Made by a program: the position numbers and the translations under genes. The notes beneath the pieces were generated by a model, which was given only the letters and a program-made list of their open reading frames with translations, was not told the DNA's origin and searched no databases. A stretch of 22,895 nt of DNA, taken from an uncultured Oscillospiraceae bacterium (lineage in GTDB: Bacteria; Bacillota; Clostridia; Oscillospirales; Oscillospiraceae). Positions within the stretch are counted from its first letter, which is position 1. Every line of letters starts with the position of its first letter. The stretch is from NCBI GenBank assembly GCA_947628975.1, contig CANRBW010000007.1, positions 1 to 22,895 of the forward strand. The letters are read 5' to 3'. Shown here one piece after another: positions 13,805 through 21,663 of this stretch.

Positions 13805-13812
13805 GCTAGAAT
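13784..13812 (+). promoter_or_regulatory. Sigma-A promoter of the csoR-copA operon
   Basis: A perfect -35 TTGACA (13784-13789) and -10 TAGAAT (13807-13812) have a 17-bp spacer. The predicted start is near 13819, leaving a leader of about 95 nt before csoR. Confidence 0.9.
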
Positions 13813-13817
13813 ACCAC

Positions 13818-13834
13818 TACACCCCAGGGGAGTG
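13818..13834 (+). promoter_or_regulatory. Candidate CsoR operator
   Basis: TACACCCCAGGGGAGTG lies at the predicted transcription start of csoR. It has the CCCC-x-GGGG centre of CsoR operators (the family pattern is roughly TACCCC-spacer-GGGGTA), although symmetry outside the core is weak. The place fits autorepression relieved by Cu(I). Confidence 0.5.
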
Positions 13835-13879
13835 TTCGCCGCGGGGGAAAAAAACGGGCCGCGACCGGCCAGGAAAAAA

Positions 13880-13895
13880 CCGGCCCCGGGGCCGG
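13880..13895 (+). other. Perfect 16-bp GC palindrome in the csoR leader
   Basis: CCGGCCCCGGGGCCGG is fully self-complementary and lies about 20 nt before the csoR start, preceded by AAAAAA. It could be part of a CsoR or other regulator site, or an RNA structure that limits csoR translation. CCGGCC also occurs just upstream (13865-13870). Confidence 0.4.
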
Positions 13896-13914
13896 GGGAG
13901 AGGAGCGGGAGGCC

Positions 13915-14178
13915 ATGCAGGCCGACGCCAAAAAGGTCCAGCGGATGCTGAAGACCGCCAGGGGCCAGATCGACGGCATTTTGAACATGATGGAGGAGGA
14001 CCGGTACTGCCTGGACATCTCCCAGCAGGTGATGGCCTGCCAGTCCATCCTGGCCCGGGTGAACCGGGAGATCCTCACCGCCCACCTGACCCACTGCGTC
14101 AAGCACGCCCGGACCGACGCGGAGCGGGAGGAAAAGGTAGAGGAATTGACCGCCCTGTTGGGCAAACTGATCCAGTAA
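13915..14178 (+). CDS. csoR: Copper-sensing transcriptional repressor CsoR
   Basis: An 87-residue all-helical DNA-binding repressor of the CsoR/RcnR family (DUF156), released from DNA by Cu(I). The three copper ligands are in place: Cys32, His57 and Cys61, with the same spacing (25 and 4) as Cys36-His61-Cys65 of the Mycobacterium tuberculosis protein. The core KVQRMLKTARGQIDGILNMMEEDRYCLDIS is typical. GGGAGG and AGGAG sites precede the ATG. It is the first gene of the operon with copA (14 bp gap), so it should autoregulate and control copper efflux. RcnR or FrmR function is unlikely given the C-H-C set and the neighbour. Confidence 0.95.
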   Translation: MQADAKKVQRMLKTARGQIDGILNMMEEDRYCLDISQQVMACQSILARVNREILTAHLTHCVKHARTDAEREEKVEELTALLGKLIQ

Positions 14179-14192
14179 AGGGGGTCCGGAGC

Positions 14193-16730
14193 GTGAGGGA
14201 GAAATTCACCGTCACCGGCATGACCTGCTCCGCCTGCCAGGCCCATGTGGACAAGGCGGTGCGGAAGCTGGACGGCGTGACGGAGGTCAACGTGAACCTG
14301 CTGGGGGGCACCATGAGCGTGGACCACGACGAGAGGGTCACCCCCCAGGCCATCGTGGAGGCGGTGGCCAGGGCCGGCTACGGGGCCGCCCCCGTCTCCG
14401 CCGCCCCCGCCGCCGGGACCTCTCCCGCCGGGGGCGCCGCCCGGCGGGCCGACCCGATGGAGGGGGAGCTGCGTGGCATGAAGCGGCGGTTCGTGGCCTC
14501 GCTGTGCTTTATGCTGCCCCTGTTCTACCTCTCCATGGGCCACATGATGGGCCTGCCCCTCCCGGGCTTTTTCCACGGGGTGGAGAACGCCTTTTTGCTG
14601 GCCTTCACCCAGTTTTTGCTCACCGTTCCCATCCTGGTCATCAACCAGAAATACTACCGGGTGGGCTATACCAGCCTGTTCCGGGGCGGGCCCAACATGG
14701 ACACCCTCATCGCCGTGGGCTCCACCGCCGCGGTGGTCTACGGCATCGCCGCCCTCTACCAGATCGGCTGGGGCCTGGGCCACGGGGACCTGGCGCGGGT
14801 GGAGAAGTGGTCCATGGACCTGTATTTCGAGTCGGCGGGGATGATCCTCACCCTCATCACCCTGGGCAAGTACCTGGAGACCCGCTCCAAGGGCAAGACC
14901 GGCCAGGCCATCGCCCGGCTGATGGACCTGGCCCCCAAGACCGCCCGCGTCCTCCGGGACGGGGCGGAGGTGGAGATCCCGGTGGAGGAGGTCCGGGTGG
15001 GGGACCGGGTGGTGGTCCGCCCCGGCGGCAGCGTCCCGGTGGACGGCGTGGTGGTGGAGGGGGCCTCCGCCGTGGATGAGTCCGCCCTCACCGGGGAGTC
15101 CATCCCGGTGGACAAGGGGCCGGGGGACGGGGTGATCGCCGCCTCGATGAACACCTCCGGCTCCTTCGTCATGGAGGCCACCAAGGTGGGCGCGGACACC
15201 ACCCTGGCCCAGATGATCGCCCTGGTGGAGGAGGCGGGGGCCTCCAAGGCCCCCATCGCCAAGCTGGCCGACCGGGTGGCGGGGGTGTTCGTGCCGGTGG
15301 TGATGGCCATCGCCCTGGTCACCGGCGGGGTGTGGCTGGTCACGGGGCACAGCCTGGAGATGGCCCTTACCTCCGCGGTGGCGGTGCTGGTGATCTCCTG
15401 CCCCTGCGCCCTGGGCCTGGCCACGCCGGTGGCCATCATGGTGGGCACCGGCAAAGGCGCGGAGAACGGCATCCTCATCAAGTCTGCCGAGAGCCTGGAG
15501 ACCCTCCACAAGGTGGACACGGTGGTGCTGGACAAGACCGGCACCCTCACCCAGGGCAAGCCCCAGGTCACCGACCTGCGGGTCCTCCCCGGCGTGGCGG
15601 AGGAGCGGTTCCTCGCCCTGGCCGCGGGGCTGGAGACGGGGAGCGAGCATCCCCTGGCCCAGGCGGTGGTGGCCTATGCAGCCCGGCGGGGGGTGGCCCC
15701 GGCGCCGGTGGAGGACTTCCGGGCCCAGCACGGCCGGGGGGTGTCGGCCAGGGCGGAGGGCCGGAGCCTGCTGGGGGGCAACGCCGCCGCCATGGAGGCC
15801 GTGGGGGTGGACGTCTCCCCCCTGAAGGAGGCCGCCGGGGCGCTGGCCCAGCAGGGGAAGACCCCGCTGTTCTTCGCCGCCGGGGGCAAGCCCCTGGGGC
15901 TGGTGGCGGTGGCGGACACGGTGAAGCCCACCTCCGCCCAGGCCCTCCGGGAGCTGGAGGAGATGGGGCTGGAGGTGGTGATGCTCACCGGGGACGACGC
16001 CCGGACCGCCAAGGCCATCGCCGACGCCCTGGGCGTGCGGAAGGTGGTGGCCCAGGTCCTGCCCGCGGACAAGGAGCGGGAGATCGCCCGCCTCCAAAAG
16101 GAGGGCCACCGGGTGGCCATGGTGGGGGACGGCATCAACGACGCCCCCGCCCTGGTCCGGGCGGACGTGGGCCTGGCCATCGGGGCGGGGACGGACGTGG
16201 CGCTGGAGTCGGCGGACGTGGTGCTGATGAAGAGCGACCTGCGGGACGTGCCCACCGCCATCCGCCTGTCCAAGGCGGTGATCCGCAACATCCGGCAGAA
16301 CCTCTTTTGGGCCTTTTTCTACAACTGCGTGGGCATCCCCCTGGCCGCCGGGGCCTTCTATCCCCTGCTGGGGTGGCAGCTCAGCCCCATGTTCGGCGCG
16401 GCGGCCATGTCCCTGAGCTCGGTATGCGTGGTGAGCAACGCCCTGCGCCTGCGCTTTTTCAAAGTCTCAAACAGGGAAACCCCTGTGGAGAAACCGCTGG
16501 AAAAACCCATTGAAAAGGAGGAAGGAACCATGACGACGCTGAAGATCGAAGGGATGATGTGCGGCCACTGTGTCTCCCACGTGGACGCGGCGCTCCACGG
16601 CGTGCCCGGTGTGGACAGCGTGGAGGTGAGCCTGGAGGGCAAGTGCGCCAAGGTCACCGGCTCGGCCGATGTGGAGGCGCTGAAGTCCGCCGTCCAGGGC
16701 GCGGGCTACCAGGTGGTGGGGGTGGAGTGA
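14193..16730 (+). CDS. copA: Cu(I)-exporting P1B-type ATPase CopA with N- and C-terminal HMA domains
   Basis: An 845-residue membrane ATPase that pumps Cu(I) out of the cell. Order: N-terminal heavy-metal-associated domain with GMTCSAC (9-15), an Ala/Pro-rich linker, membrane helices, actuator domain with TGES (300-303), the Cu-binding CPC (403-405) in membrane helix 6, phosphorylation site DKTGT (Asp447), SEHPLAQAV, the hinge GDGINDAP (645 onward), two final membrane helices, then a linker of EKP repeats (about 762-779) and a second HMA domain with MMCGHC (from residue 780). CPC plus the later N and MSLSS residues mark the Cu(I) subgroup. The GTG start has AAGGGGG 8 nt upstream and lies 14 bp after csoR. 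The last HMA domain has its own ribosome binding site (see copZ entry). A terminator follows. Confidence 0.96.
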   Translation: MREKFTVTGMTCSACQAHVDKAVRKLDGVTEVNVNLLGGTMSVDHDERVTPQAIVEAVARAGYGAAPVSAAPAAGTSPAGGAARRADPMEGELRGMKRRFVASLCFMLPLFYLSMGHMMGLPLPGFFHGVENAFLLAFTQFLLTVPILVINQKYYRVGYTSLFRGGPNMDTLIAVGSTAAVVYGIAALYQIGWGLGHGDLARVEKWSMDLYFESAGMILTLITLGKYLETRSKGKTGQAIARLMDLAPKTARVLRDGAEVEIPVEEVRVGDRVVVRPGGSVPVDGVVVEGASAVDESALTGESIPVDKGPGDGVIAASMNTSGSFVMEATKVGADTTLAQMIALVEEAGASKAPIAKLADRVAGVFVPVVMAIALVTGGVWLVTGHSLEMALTSAVAVLVISCPCALGLATPVAIMVGTGKGAENGILIKSAESLETLHKVDTVVLDKTGTLTQGKPQVTDLRVLPGVAEERFLALAAGLETGSEHPLAQAVVAYAARRGVAPAPVEDFRAQHGRGVSARAEGRSLLGGNAAAMEAVGVDVSPLKEAAGALAQQGKTPLFFAAGGKPLGLVAVADTVKPTSAQALRELEEMGLEVVMLTGDDARTAKAIADALGVRKVVAQVLPADKEREIARLQKEGHRVAMVGDGINDAPALVRADVGLAIGAGTDVALESADVVLMKSDLRDVPTAIRLSKAVIRNIRQNLFWAFFYNCVGIPLAAGAFYPLLGWQLSPMFGAAAMSLSSVCVVSNALRLRFFKVSNRETPVEKPLEKPIEKEEGTMTTLKIEGMMCGHCVSHVDAALHGVPGVDSVEVSLEGKCAKVTGSADVEALKSAVQGAGYQVVGVE
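16513..16532 (+). promoter_or_regulatory. Internal ribosome binding site inside copA
   Basis: AAAAGGAGG (16513-16521) stands 8 nt before an in-frame ATG at 16530, an ideal Shine-Dalgarno arrangement and stronger than that of copA itself. It lies in the region coding the EKP-rich linker. Confidence 0.7.
16530..16730 (+). CDS. copZ: CopZ-like copper chaperone, in-frame internal product of copA
   Basis: These 66 codons share the copA frame and stop codon. The product would be a stand-alone HMA/CopZ domain, MTTLKIEGMMCGHCVSHVD..., with Cu(I) ligands Cys11 and Cys14, of the usual CopZ size (about 68 residues). CopZ carries Cu(I) in the cytoplasm and hands it to CopA and CsoR. What is seen is an ideal internal ribosome binding site and ATG; that a free CopZ is made is inference. 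It may instead only be a C-terminal domain of CopA, which is common in related Firmicutes. Confidence 0.55.
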   Translation: MTTLKIEGMMCGHCVSHVDAALHGVPGVDSVEVSLEGKCAKVTGSADVEALKSAVQGAGYQVVGVE

Positions 16731-16748
16731 CCTTGCCTCCGGCGCGCG

Positions 16749-16790
16749 AACAGCCCCGGCGACTCTGAGAGTCGCCGGGGCTGTTTTTGT
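16749..16790 (+). terminator. Intrinsic terminator of the copper operon
   Basis: AACAGCCCCGGCGACTC (16749-16765) pairs perfectly with 16769-16785, a 17-bp stem with a TGA loop and a TTTTTGT tail. It lies between convergent copA and the pectinesterase-like gene. Confidence 0.95.
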
Positions 16791-16835
16791 CCTTGCTTTT
16801 TACTTGCGCTGGGGCGGGACGCGCTCCGGGGCCGG

Positions 16836-19800
16836 TCAGGCCAGGGAGAGGACCTGGGCCAGGTCGGAGAGCTTGTAGAAGGTGTAGCCCCCCTGGGCGG
16901 AGTCGGTGAAGACTAGGGCGTCCAGGTTCACCACCTGGCCGTTGACCTTGGTGGGGAAGGAGGGGGCGGCGTAGCGCGTGTCGCCGGAGAGGGCGGCGGT
17001 GGAGACGGGGCCGGAGGGGGCGTAGTCCTGGCCGGGGACCAGCTCAACGCCGCCGTCCCAGGCGACCCCCAGCTTGATCCCCGCGCCGGCCAGGGCGGTG
17101 GCGGCGTCCCGGATCCAGACGTAGTCCTGGCCGCGGACCTTCAGGGTGTTGACCGAGACGCCCCCCAGCTGGGCCGTGCCGACGGCCAGGGAGGAGAGGG
17201 TGTGGGGCTCCACGCTCAGGTCCTTGCCCGCGAAGGCGTCCCAGCCGCCCAGCCAGGTCTGGGGATCCATCTGGAAGCCGTCAGCCAGCTGGGGCTGGTC
17301 GAACCGGGCGGCCCAGGCGGCGCGGCCGGCGGTGTTGTCCAGGCCGGGGAGGACCTCCATGGTGTTGTACTCCCCGCACAGGGCGGAGCGGCCGCTGAGG
17401 GAGTCCAGCCAGCCCTCCGGGAGGATCAGGGACTCGCCGCCGTAGGAGGGCTCCACCACGGTGTCGCGGAAGACCGCCTCGCCGGTGGTGGACTGCCAGG
17501 GCCGGCCGAAGTAGCCCGCCTTGGAGACCAGGGTGGAGGCGGTGTCGGTGCCGGGGACGGTGGAGGTGACGGTGCAGTTGACCATCAGGAAGCCCCGGCC
17601 GGCGGTGTGGCGGGGCGCGGTGATGTAGCCCCGGTCAAACTCGTGCTCGCTGGTGTTGAAGACCAGGTCGCACTTGGCGAAGACGGCGGTCATGGGGCCG
17701 TAGATGTAGTCGGTGGAGCCCAGGATGTCGCAGTCGTAGAAGGCGGCCACGGTGTTCTCCCCGCCGTAGAGGGTGTCCTGGCGGCCGATGAACTTGCAGT
17801 TCTCAAAGTACATCTCGGTGCAGTTGTCGCCGATGGCCAGGGCCCCGGCCCGCTCCTTGTAGGTGTAGTCCTGCACGGTGGTGTCCCCGGCGGTCCGCAT
17901 CTCCGCGCGGGGGGCGGCGGCGTTCTCCTTGCACTCGGAGTTGGGGACGATCACGTCCTCCAGGCTCTTGGGGGAGATGTACTGGTTGAAGGAGTTCTCA
18001 AAGATGATCCCCTCCGCCCGGAAGCCGCTGGCCTTGATGAGGACGGTGGAGTTCCAGAAGCTGTCGTTGTCCACGCCGTCGCCGGGGTTCTCAAAGGAGG
18101 GGTAGCCGTTCTCCTTGTTGACCGCCAGCAGGTCGGCGTCGTACTTGCACTGGTCGTTCATGGAGTAGTAGTTGTAGCCGCAGCCGTAGTAGTGGGTGAT
18201 CCGCACGGCGTTGGGGTCGATGCCCACGCCCTGGTCGGTCAGCTTCAGGCTGGGGGTGGGGCTGGCGTTTTTCAGGGTGACGTTGGGCACGTCCACCACC
18301 AGCATCTCCTCGTAGTTCCCCGGCTGGACGGCGATGGTCACCCGCTGGCCGTCGGCCCGGTCCATCCGGCGCACGGCGTCCATGGCGGCGTTGAGGGTGG
18401 TGTAGTCACAGCCCTGGGCGCCCACGGTGACGGTCTCCCGGTAGGGCACGGGGGCGGGGGCGGCGGAGGAGCGGAAGGGCACGGCCTTGGTCACGTCCGC
18501 CCCGGCCACGGTGAGGTTGGAGGTGAGGCCCTGCTCATACCCCGCCACGCCGGTGACCCGGAGGTCGTAGGTCCCGTCCCGGAGGGCGATGGCGTCGGGG
18601 CCAGTGAAGGTGTAGGTGTAGGGGTAGACGTTCCCGGCGCTGTAAGGCACCAGCCGCTGGTCCCCGGCCTCCCCGGCCTCGTCCAGGTTGGTGAAGGTGA
18701 AGACGGCGCCGGACAGGGCGGCCGCGCCCACGCCGTCGGGGGCGATGGTGACCTTGTGGGTGGGCTTGGCGGCGAAGGCGATGTCGGCGGTGGCGTCAGC
18801 GTCATAGGAGAGGGCGGCGGCGCTGGTGAGGGAGTAGTCGTTCACCCCGGACACGCCCAGGGTGTAGTCCTCCCCCTGGGCCAGGACGGCGGTGTAGCTG
18901 TCCCCGGAGAGGGTGACCTGGGGCTCGTAGACCGCGTCGGACTGGAAGGTCAGGCGGAGCTTGGCCAGGGAGGCGGCGTCCATGCCGGTGACCTTGCCGG
19001 TGACGGTGACCAGCGGCACGGCCACCACCGTGAGGTCGGCGGTCTGGCTGTCGGCCTGGCCGTCCAGGGTCAGGTCGGTGAGGCCGTCGAGAACGTAGCC
19101 GTTGGCGTTGAGCAGGGAGAGGTGATAGGTGAAGGGGGTGGGCAGCTCGGTGGAGTAGGTCCCCTCGCCGCTCACCTGGGCGGCGGTGACCGCGCCGTTG
19201 GTGGTGTTGGTGAAGGCGATGGAGTACCCGCTGAGACCGGCGGGCTGGCTCACCGTGCCGGAGACCACCGTGTGCCCGGCCGCCTCCCGGTAGATCCGGG
19301 CGATGACCAGCTTCTCGGTGGAGGAGAAGAACTTATACACCCCGTCCTCCCGGGGGTAGAACACCATGGTCTGGGCCATGCCGCCCCCGGCGGTGAAGTT
19401 CTGGGCGTCCTCCACCTCGCCGGAGGGACCGGCGAAGTTGATCAGCGACTCCCCGCCGTTGGAGCCCACCACCGCGGTGACCTTGTCCCCGGCGTGGAGC
19501 TGGATGGACAGGTAAACGTCCGGGTTCTTGCCGGAGTTGGAGTAGATGTAGCCCTGGTAGACGGTGCCGTCCTCCCCGGTGAGGCTCTTGTCGTCCTTGC
19601 GGGTCAGGGCGGGGTTGATGGTGCGGATGCGGTGGGTGTTGGGCTTGCCGCCGTCGTTGAAGGCGATGCCCGTGTCGCTCTGGAAGCTGGGCAGGGTGTT
19701 GCCGTCGGTGCCGGGGACGGCGTCGGGATACCAGCTGTTGATCTCATCCGCGTCCAGCATATTGTGGTAGACTTCGGGGTCCAGCTGCTCGCCGCCGAAG

Positions 19801-19913
19801 TCCCACACGTCGATCTTGGCGGGGCCGTCCGCCGCGGCGGCGGGGACCAGGGCCAGGAGAAGGACCAGGGCCAGCGCGGTGGCCAGAAGCCGGGACAGAG
19901 GGGCTTTTCTCAT
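16836..19913 (-). CDS. Secreted pectinesterase-like protein with C-terminal stalk-like domain
   Basis: A 1025-residue exported protein. Residues 1-29 are a clear signal peptide (MRKAPLSR, hydrophobic core, AAA-A cleavage region). Residues 30 to about 230 are a beta-rich domain (KIDVWDFGGEQLD...), then about 235-515 three or more Ig/Fn-like beta repeats (VSGTV, VTGKVTG, KVTIAPDGVG). The pectin methylesterase beta-helix runs about 525-880, with the catalytic set in order: GRQDTLYGG (Gln712, Asp713), TDYIYGP (Asp735), GYITA and FGRPW (Arg804, Trp806); spacing agrees closely with Erwinia PemA. The final 100 residues (LKVRGQDYVWIRDAATALAGAGIKL...) resemble the copper-amine-oxidase-N-like stalk domain of Oscillospiraceae exoproteins. 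It should de-esterify pectin outside the cell. The start has TTGGAGG 7 nt before the ATG. It has its own promoter; no pectate lyase or transporter neighbours lie in the window. Confidence 0.88.
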   Translation of the reverse strand: MRKAPLSRLLATALALVLLLALVPAAAADGPAKIDVWDFGGEQLDPEVYHNMLDADEINSWYPDAVPGTDGNTLPSFQSDTGIAFNDGGKPNTHRIRTINPALTRKDDKSLTGEDGTVYQGYIYSNSGKNPDVYLSIQLHAGDKVTAVVGSNGGESLINFAGPSGEVEDAQNFTAGGGMAQTMVFYPREDGVYKFFSSTEKLVIARIYREAAGHTVVSGTVSQPAGLSGYSIAFTNTTNGAVTAAQVSGEGTYSTELPTPFTYHLSLLNANGYVLDGLTDLTLDGQADSQTADLTVVAVPLVTVTGKVTGMDAASLAKLRLTFQSDAVYEPQVTLSGDSYTAVLAQGEDYTLGVSGVNDYSLTSAAALSYDADATADIAFAAKPTHKVTIAPDGVGAAALSGAVFTFTNLDEAGEAGDQRLVPYSAGNVYPYTYTFTGPDAIALRDGTYDLRVTGVAGYEQGLTSNLTVAGADVTKAVPFRSSAAPAPVPYRETVTVGAQGCDYTTLNAAMDAVRRMDRADGQRVTIAVQPGNYEEMLVVDVPNVTLKNASPTPSLKLTDQGVGIDPNAVRITHYYGCGYNYYSMNDQCKYDADLLAVNKENGYPSFENPGDGVDNDSFWNSTVLIKASGFRAEGIIFENSFNQYISPKSLEDVIVPNSECKENAAAPRAEMRTAGDTTVQDYTYKERAGALAIGDNCTEMYFENCKFIGRQDTLYGGENTVAAFYDCDILGSTDYIYGPMTAVFAKCDLVFNTSEHEFDRGYITAPRHTAGRGFLMVNCTVTSTVPGTDTASTLVSKAGYFGRPWQSTTGEAVFRDTVVEPSYGGESLILPEGWLDSLSGRSALCGEYNTMEVLPGLDNTAGRAAWAARFDQPQLADGFQMDPQTWLGGWDAFAGKDLSVEPHTLSSLAVGTAQLGGVSVNTLKVRGQDYVWIRDAATALAGAGIKLGVAWDGGVELVPGQDYAPSGPVSTAALSGDTRYAAPSFPTKVNGQVVNLDALVFTDSAQGGYTFYKLSDLAQVLSLA

Positions 19914-19938
19914 GGTGCATACCTCCAAGGTGCATAAT

Positions 19939-19961
19939 TTTGGGCCGGAAAAGCGGCCAAA
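19939..19961 (-). other. Hairpin in the leader of the pectinesterase-like gene
   Basis: On the minus strand TTTGGCCG and CGGCCCAAA pair around CTTTTC with one bulged base. It lies in the predicted leader, before the ribosome binding site. Confidence 0.35.
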
Positions 19962-19971
19962 TCCTGTGTAA

Positions 19972-20000
19972 ATTGTACCACCTCCATGGCGGTTCCACAA
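19972..20000 (-). promoter_or_regulatory. Probable promoter of the pectinesterase-like gene
   Basis: On the minus strand, -10 TACAAT (19977-19972) has a weak -35 TTGTGG (20000-19995) 17 bp upstream. The gap to the preceding minus-strand gene is only 104 bp and holds no good terminator, so read-through may also occur. Confidence 0.6.
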
Positions 20001-20017
20001 TGGACAAAACGGAGGTC

Positions 20018-21601
20018 TCAAGGGGCGGAGGCCACCGCCTCCGCCACCCGGACGCCGTCCACGGCGGCGGAGGTGATGCCCCCGGCCCAGCCCGCCCCCT
20101 CCCCGCAGGGGTAGAGGCCCCGGAGGGGGGACTGGAGGGTGGCGTCCCGGGGGAGGCGCACCGGGGAGGAGGAGCGGGTCTCCACCCCGGTGAGCAGGGC
20201 GCCGCCGTCGTCAAAGCCCCGGAGCTTTTTGCCCAGGAGGGGGATGGCCTGGCGCAGGGAGCCGGCGACGAAGCCGGGCAGGCAGGCGGAGAGGTCCGCC
20301 GCCGTCACGCCGGGGCGGTAGGTGGGGGAGAGGGGGCTCTTCAGGGAGGGCCGGTCCCCGGACAGGAAGGTGGCCACGTTCTGGCCGGGGGCGGCGAAGC
20401 CGCCGCCGGCCAGCCGGAAGGCCAGCTCCTCCCACCGGGCCTGGAAGGCGAAGCCGGCCAGGGGGTCGGAGCCGGCGAAGTCGGCGGGGGTGACCCCCAC
20501 CAGCAGTCCGCCGTTGAGGTTGGCCCCGTCCCTGGCCCGGAGGCTCATGCCGTTGGTGACCACCCGCCCTTCCTCCGAGGAGGAGCAGACCACCTGTCCG
20601 CCGGGGCAGACGCAGAAGGAGAACACCCCCCGGCCGTTGGGCAGGTGACAGGAGAGGCGGTAGTCCGCGGGGGGGAGCTTTTCCCAGGCGGGGCCGTACT
20701 GGGCCCGGCTGACGGCGGCCTGGTCGTGCTCGATCCGCACCCCCAGGGCGAAGGACTTGGCCTCCATGGGCACCCCCGCGCCCCGGAGCATGGCGAAGGT
20801 GTCCCGGGCGGAGTGGCCGGGGGCCAGGACCAGCGCGTCGCAGGGCAGGTCGTAGTCCCCCTGGGGCCCCGCCACCCGGATGGCGCGCAGGGAACCGCCG
20901 GGGGCGCTCAGGCCGGTGAAGACGCTGGAAAAGCGCAGGTCACAGCCCAGGCGCAGCAGCTCCGCCCGGAGGTTTTGGAGGACGGTGAAGAGCACGTCGG
21001 TGCCCACATGGGGCTTTTGGACGTAGAGGATGTCCTCCGGCGCGCCGAAGGCGGCGAAGGTCTCCAGCACCAGGCGGACCCGGGGGTCGTGGATGCCGGT
21101 CTGGAGTTTGCCGTCGGAGAAGGCCCCGGCGCCCCCCTCGCCGAACTGGACGTTGGAGTCCGGGTCCAGCACGCCGGAGGACCACAGCCGCTCCACCTGG
21201 GCGGCGCGCTCCTCCACCGGGCGGCCCCGCTCCAGCACGATGGGGGGGAGGCCCGCCCGGGCCAGGAACAGGGCGGCGAAGAGCCCGGCGGGGCCCATCC
21301 CCACCACCACCGGCCGGGGCGCGCCGGGGGCGCGGACCACCGGGGGGAAGACGTAGGGGGTCTCGGTCACCAGGGCGACCTTGCCCCCGGCCCGGCGGGC
21401 CAGGCGCTCCTCCCCGGGCAGGGAGCAGCGCACGGCGCAGACGTAGCGCACCTCGCCCCGGCGGCGGGCGTCCACTGACTTGCGCCACAGGGTGAGGGGG
21501 GGCAGCTGGGCCTCCGGCAGGCCCAGGACCTTGGCCGCCTGGGCCCGGAGCTGGTCCATGCCGCCGTCCAGGGGGAGGGAGAGATCGGAGATCTGGAGCA
21601 T
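20018..21601 (-). CDS. FAD-dependent dehydrogenase, COG2509 family
   Basis: A 527-residue flavoprotein of the widespread but uncharacterised COG2509 family. Residues 1 to about 90 form a small N-terminal domain (RKSVDARRRGEVRYVCAVRC, typical of the family, resembling a ferredoxin-like fold). The dinucleotide-binding motif VVVGMGPAGLFAALFLARAG begins at residue 98 (Gly101, Gly103, Gly106). Further family marks are FGEGGAGAFSDGKLQTG, KPHVGTD, LAPGHSARD, GVRIEHDQ, FSFCVCPGGQVV, and the C-terminal flavin motif GLYPCGEGAGWAGGITSAAVDG. No membrane segments or signal peptide. Substrate and partner are unknown, so no reaction is assigned. GGAAGG lies before the ATG. A terminator separates it from rplS upstream; a promoter of its own is not visible in the short gap, so partial read-through from rplS is likely. 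Confidence 0.92.
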   Translation of the reverse strand: MLQISDLSLPLDGGMDQLRAQAAKVLGLPEAQLPPLTLWRKSVDARRRGEVRYVCAVRCSLPGEERLARRAGGKVALVTETPYVFPPVVRAPGAPRPVVVGMGPAGLFAALFLARAGLPPIVLERGRPVEERAAQVERLWSSGVLDPDSNVQFGEGGAGAFSDGKLQTGIHDPRVRLVLETFAAFGAPEDILYVQKPHVGTDVLFTVLQNLRAELLRLGCDLRFSSVFTGLSAPGGSLRAIRVAGPQGDYDLPCDALVLAPGHSARDTFAMLRGAGVPMEAKSFALGVRIEHDQAAVSRAQYGPAWEKLPPADYRLSCHLPNGRGVFSFCVCPGGQVVCSSSEEGRVVTNGMSLRARDGANLNGGLLVGVTPADFAGSDPLAGFAFQARWEELAFRLAGGGFAAPGQNVATFLSGDRPSLKSPLSPTYRPGVTAADLSACLPGFVAGSLRQAIPLLGKKLRGFDDGGALLTGVETRSSSPVRLPRDATLQSPLRGLYPCGEGAGWAGGITSAAVDGVRVAEAVASAP

Positions 21602-21621
21602 GGGCTCACCTTCCTTCCAGC

Positions 21622-21651
21622 AAAAAGCGCCGGTCCCCAGGACCGGCGCTT
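21622..21651 (-). terminator. Intrinsic terminator after rplS
   Basis: AAGCGCCGGTCC and GGACCGGCGCTT (21651-21640 with 21636-21625 on the minus strand) form a 12-bp stem with a TGG loop and a TTTTT run (counting the arm). It ends only about 20 nt before the ATG of the FAD-dehydrogenase gene, so it may work as an attenuator for that gene. Confidence 0.85.
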
Positions 21652-21663
21652 GTTTCGGCTGTC

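Noticed and set aside
17202..19937. A 911-codon plus-strand frame opposite the pectinesterase-like gene
   Set aside because: Composition is shadow-like (G, V, H, E), with no motifs, while the minus strand has signal peptide, catalytic motifs, ribosome binding site and promoter.
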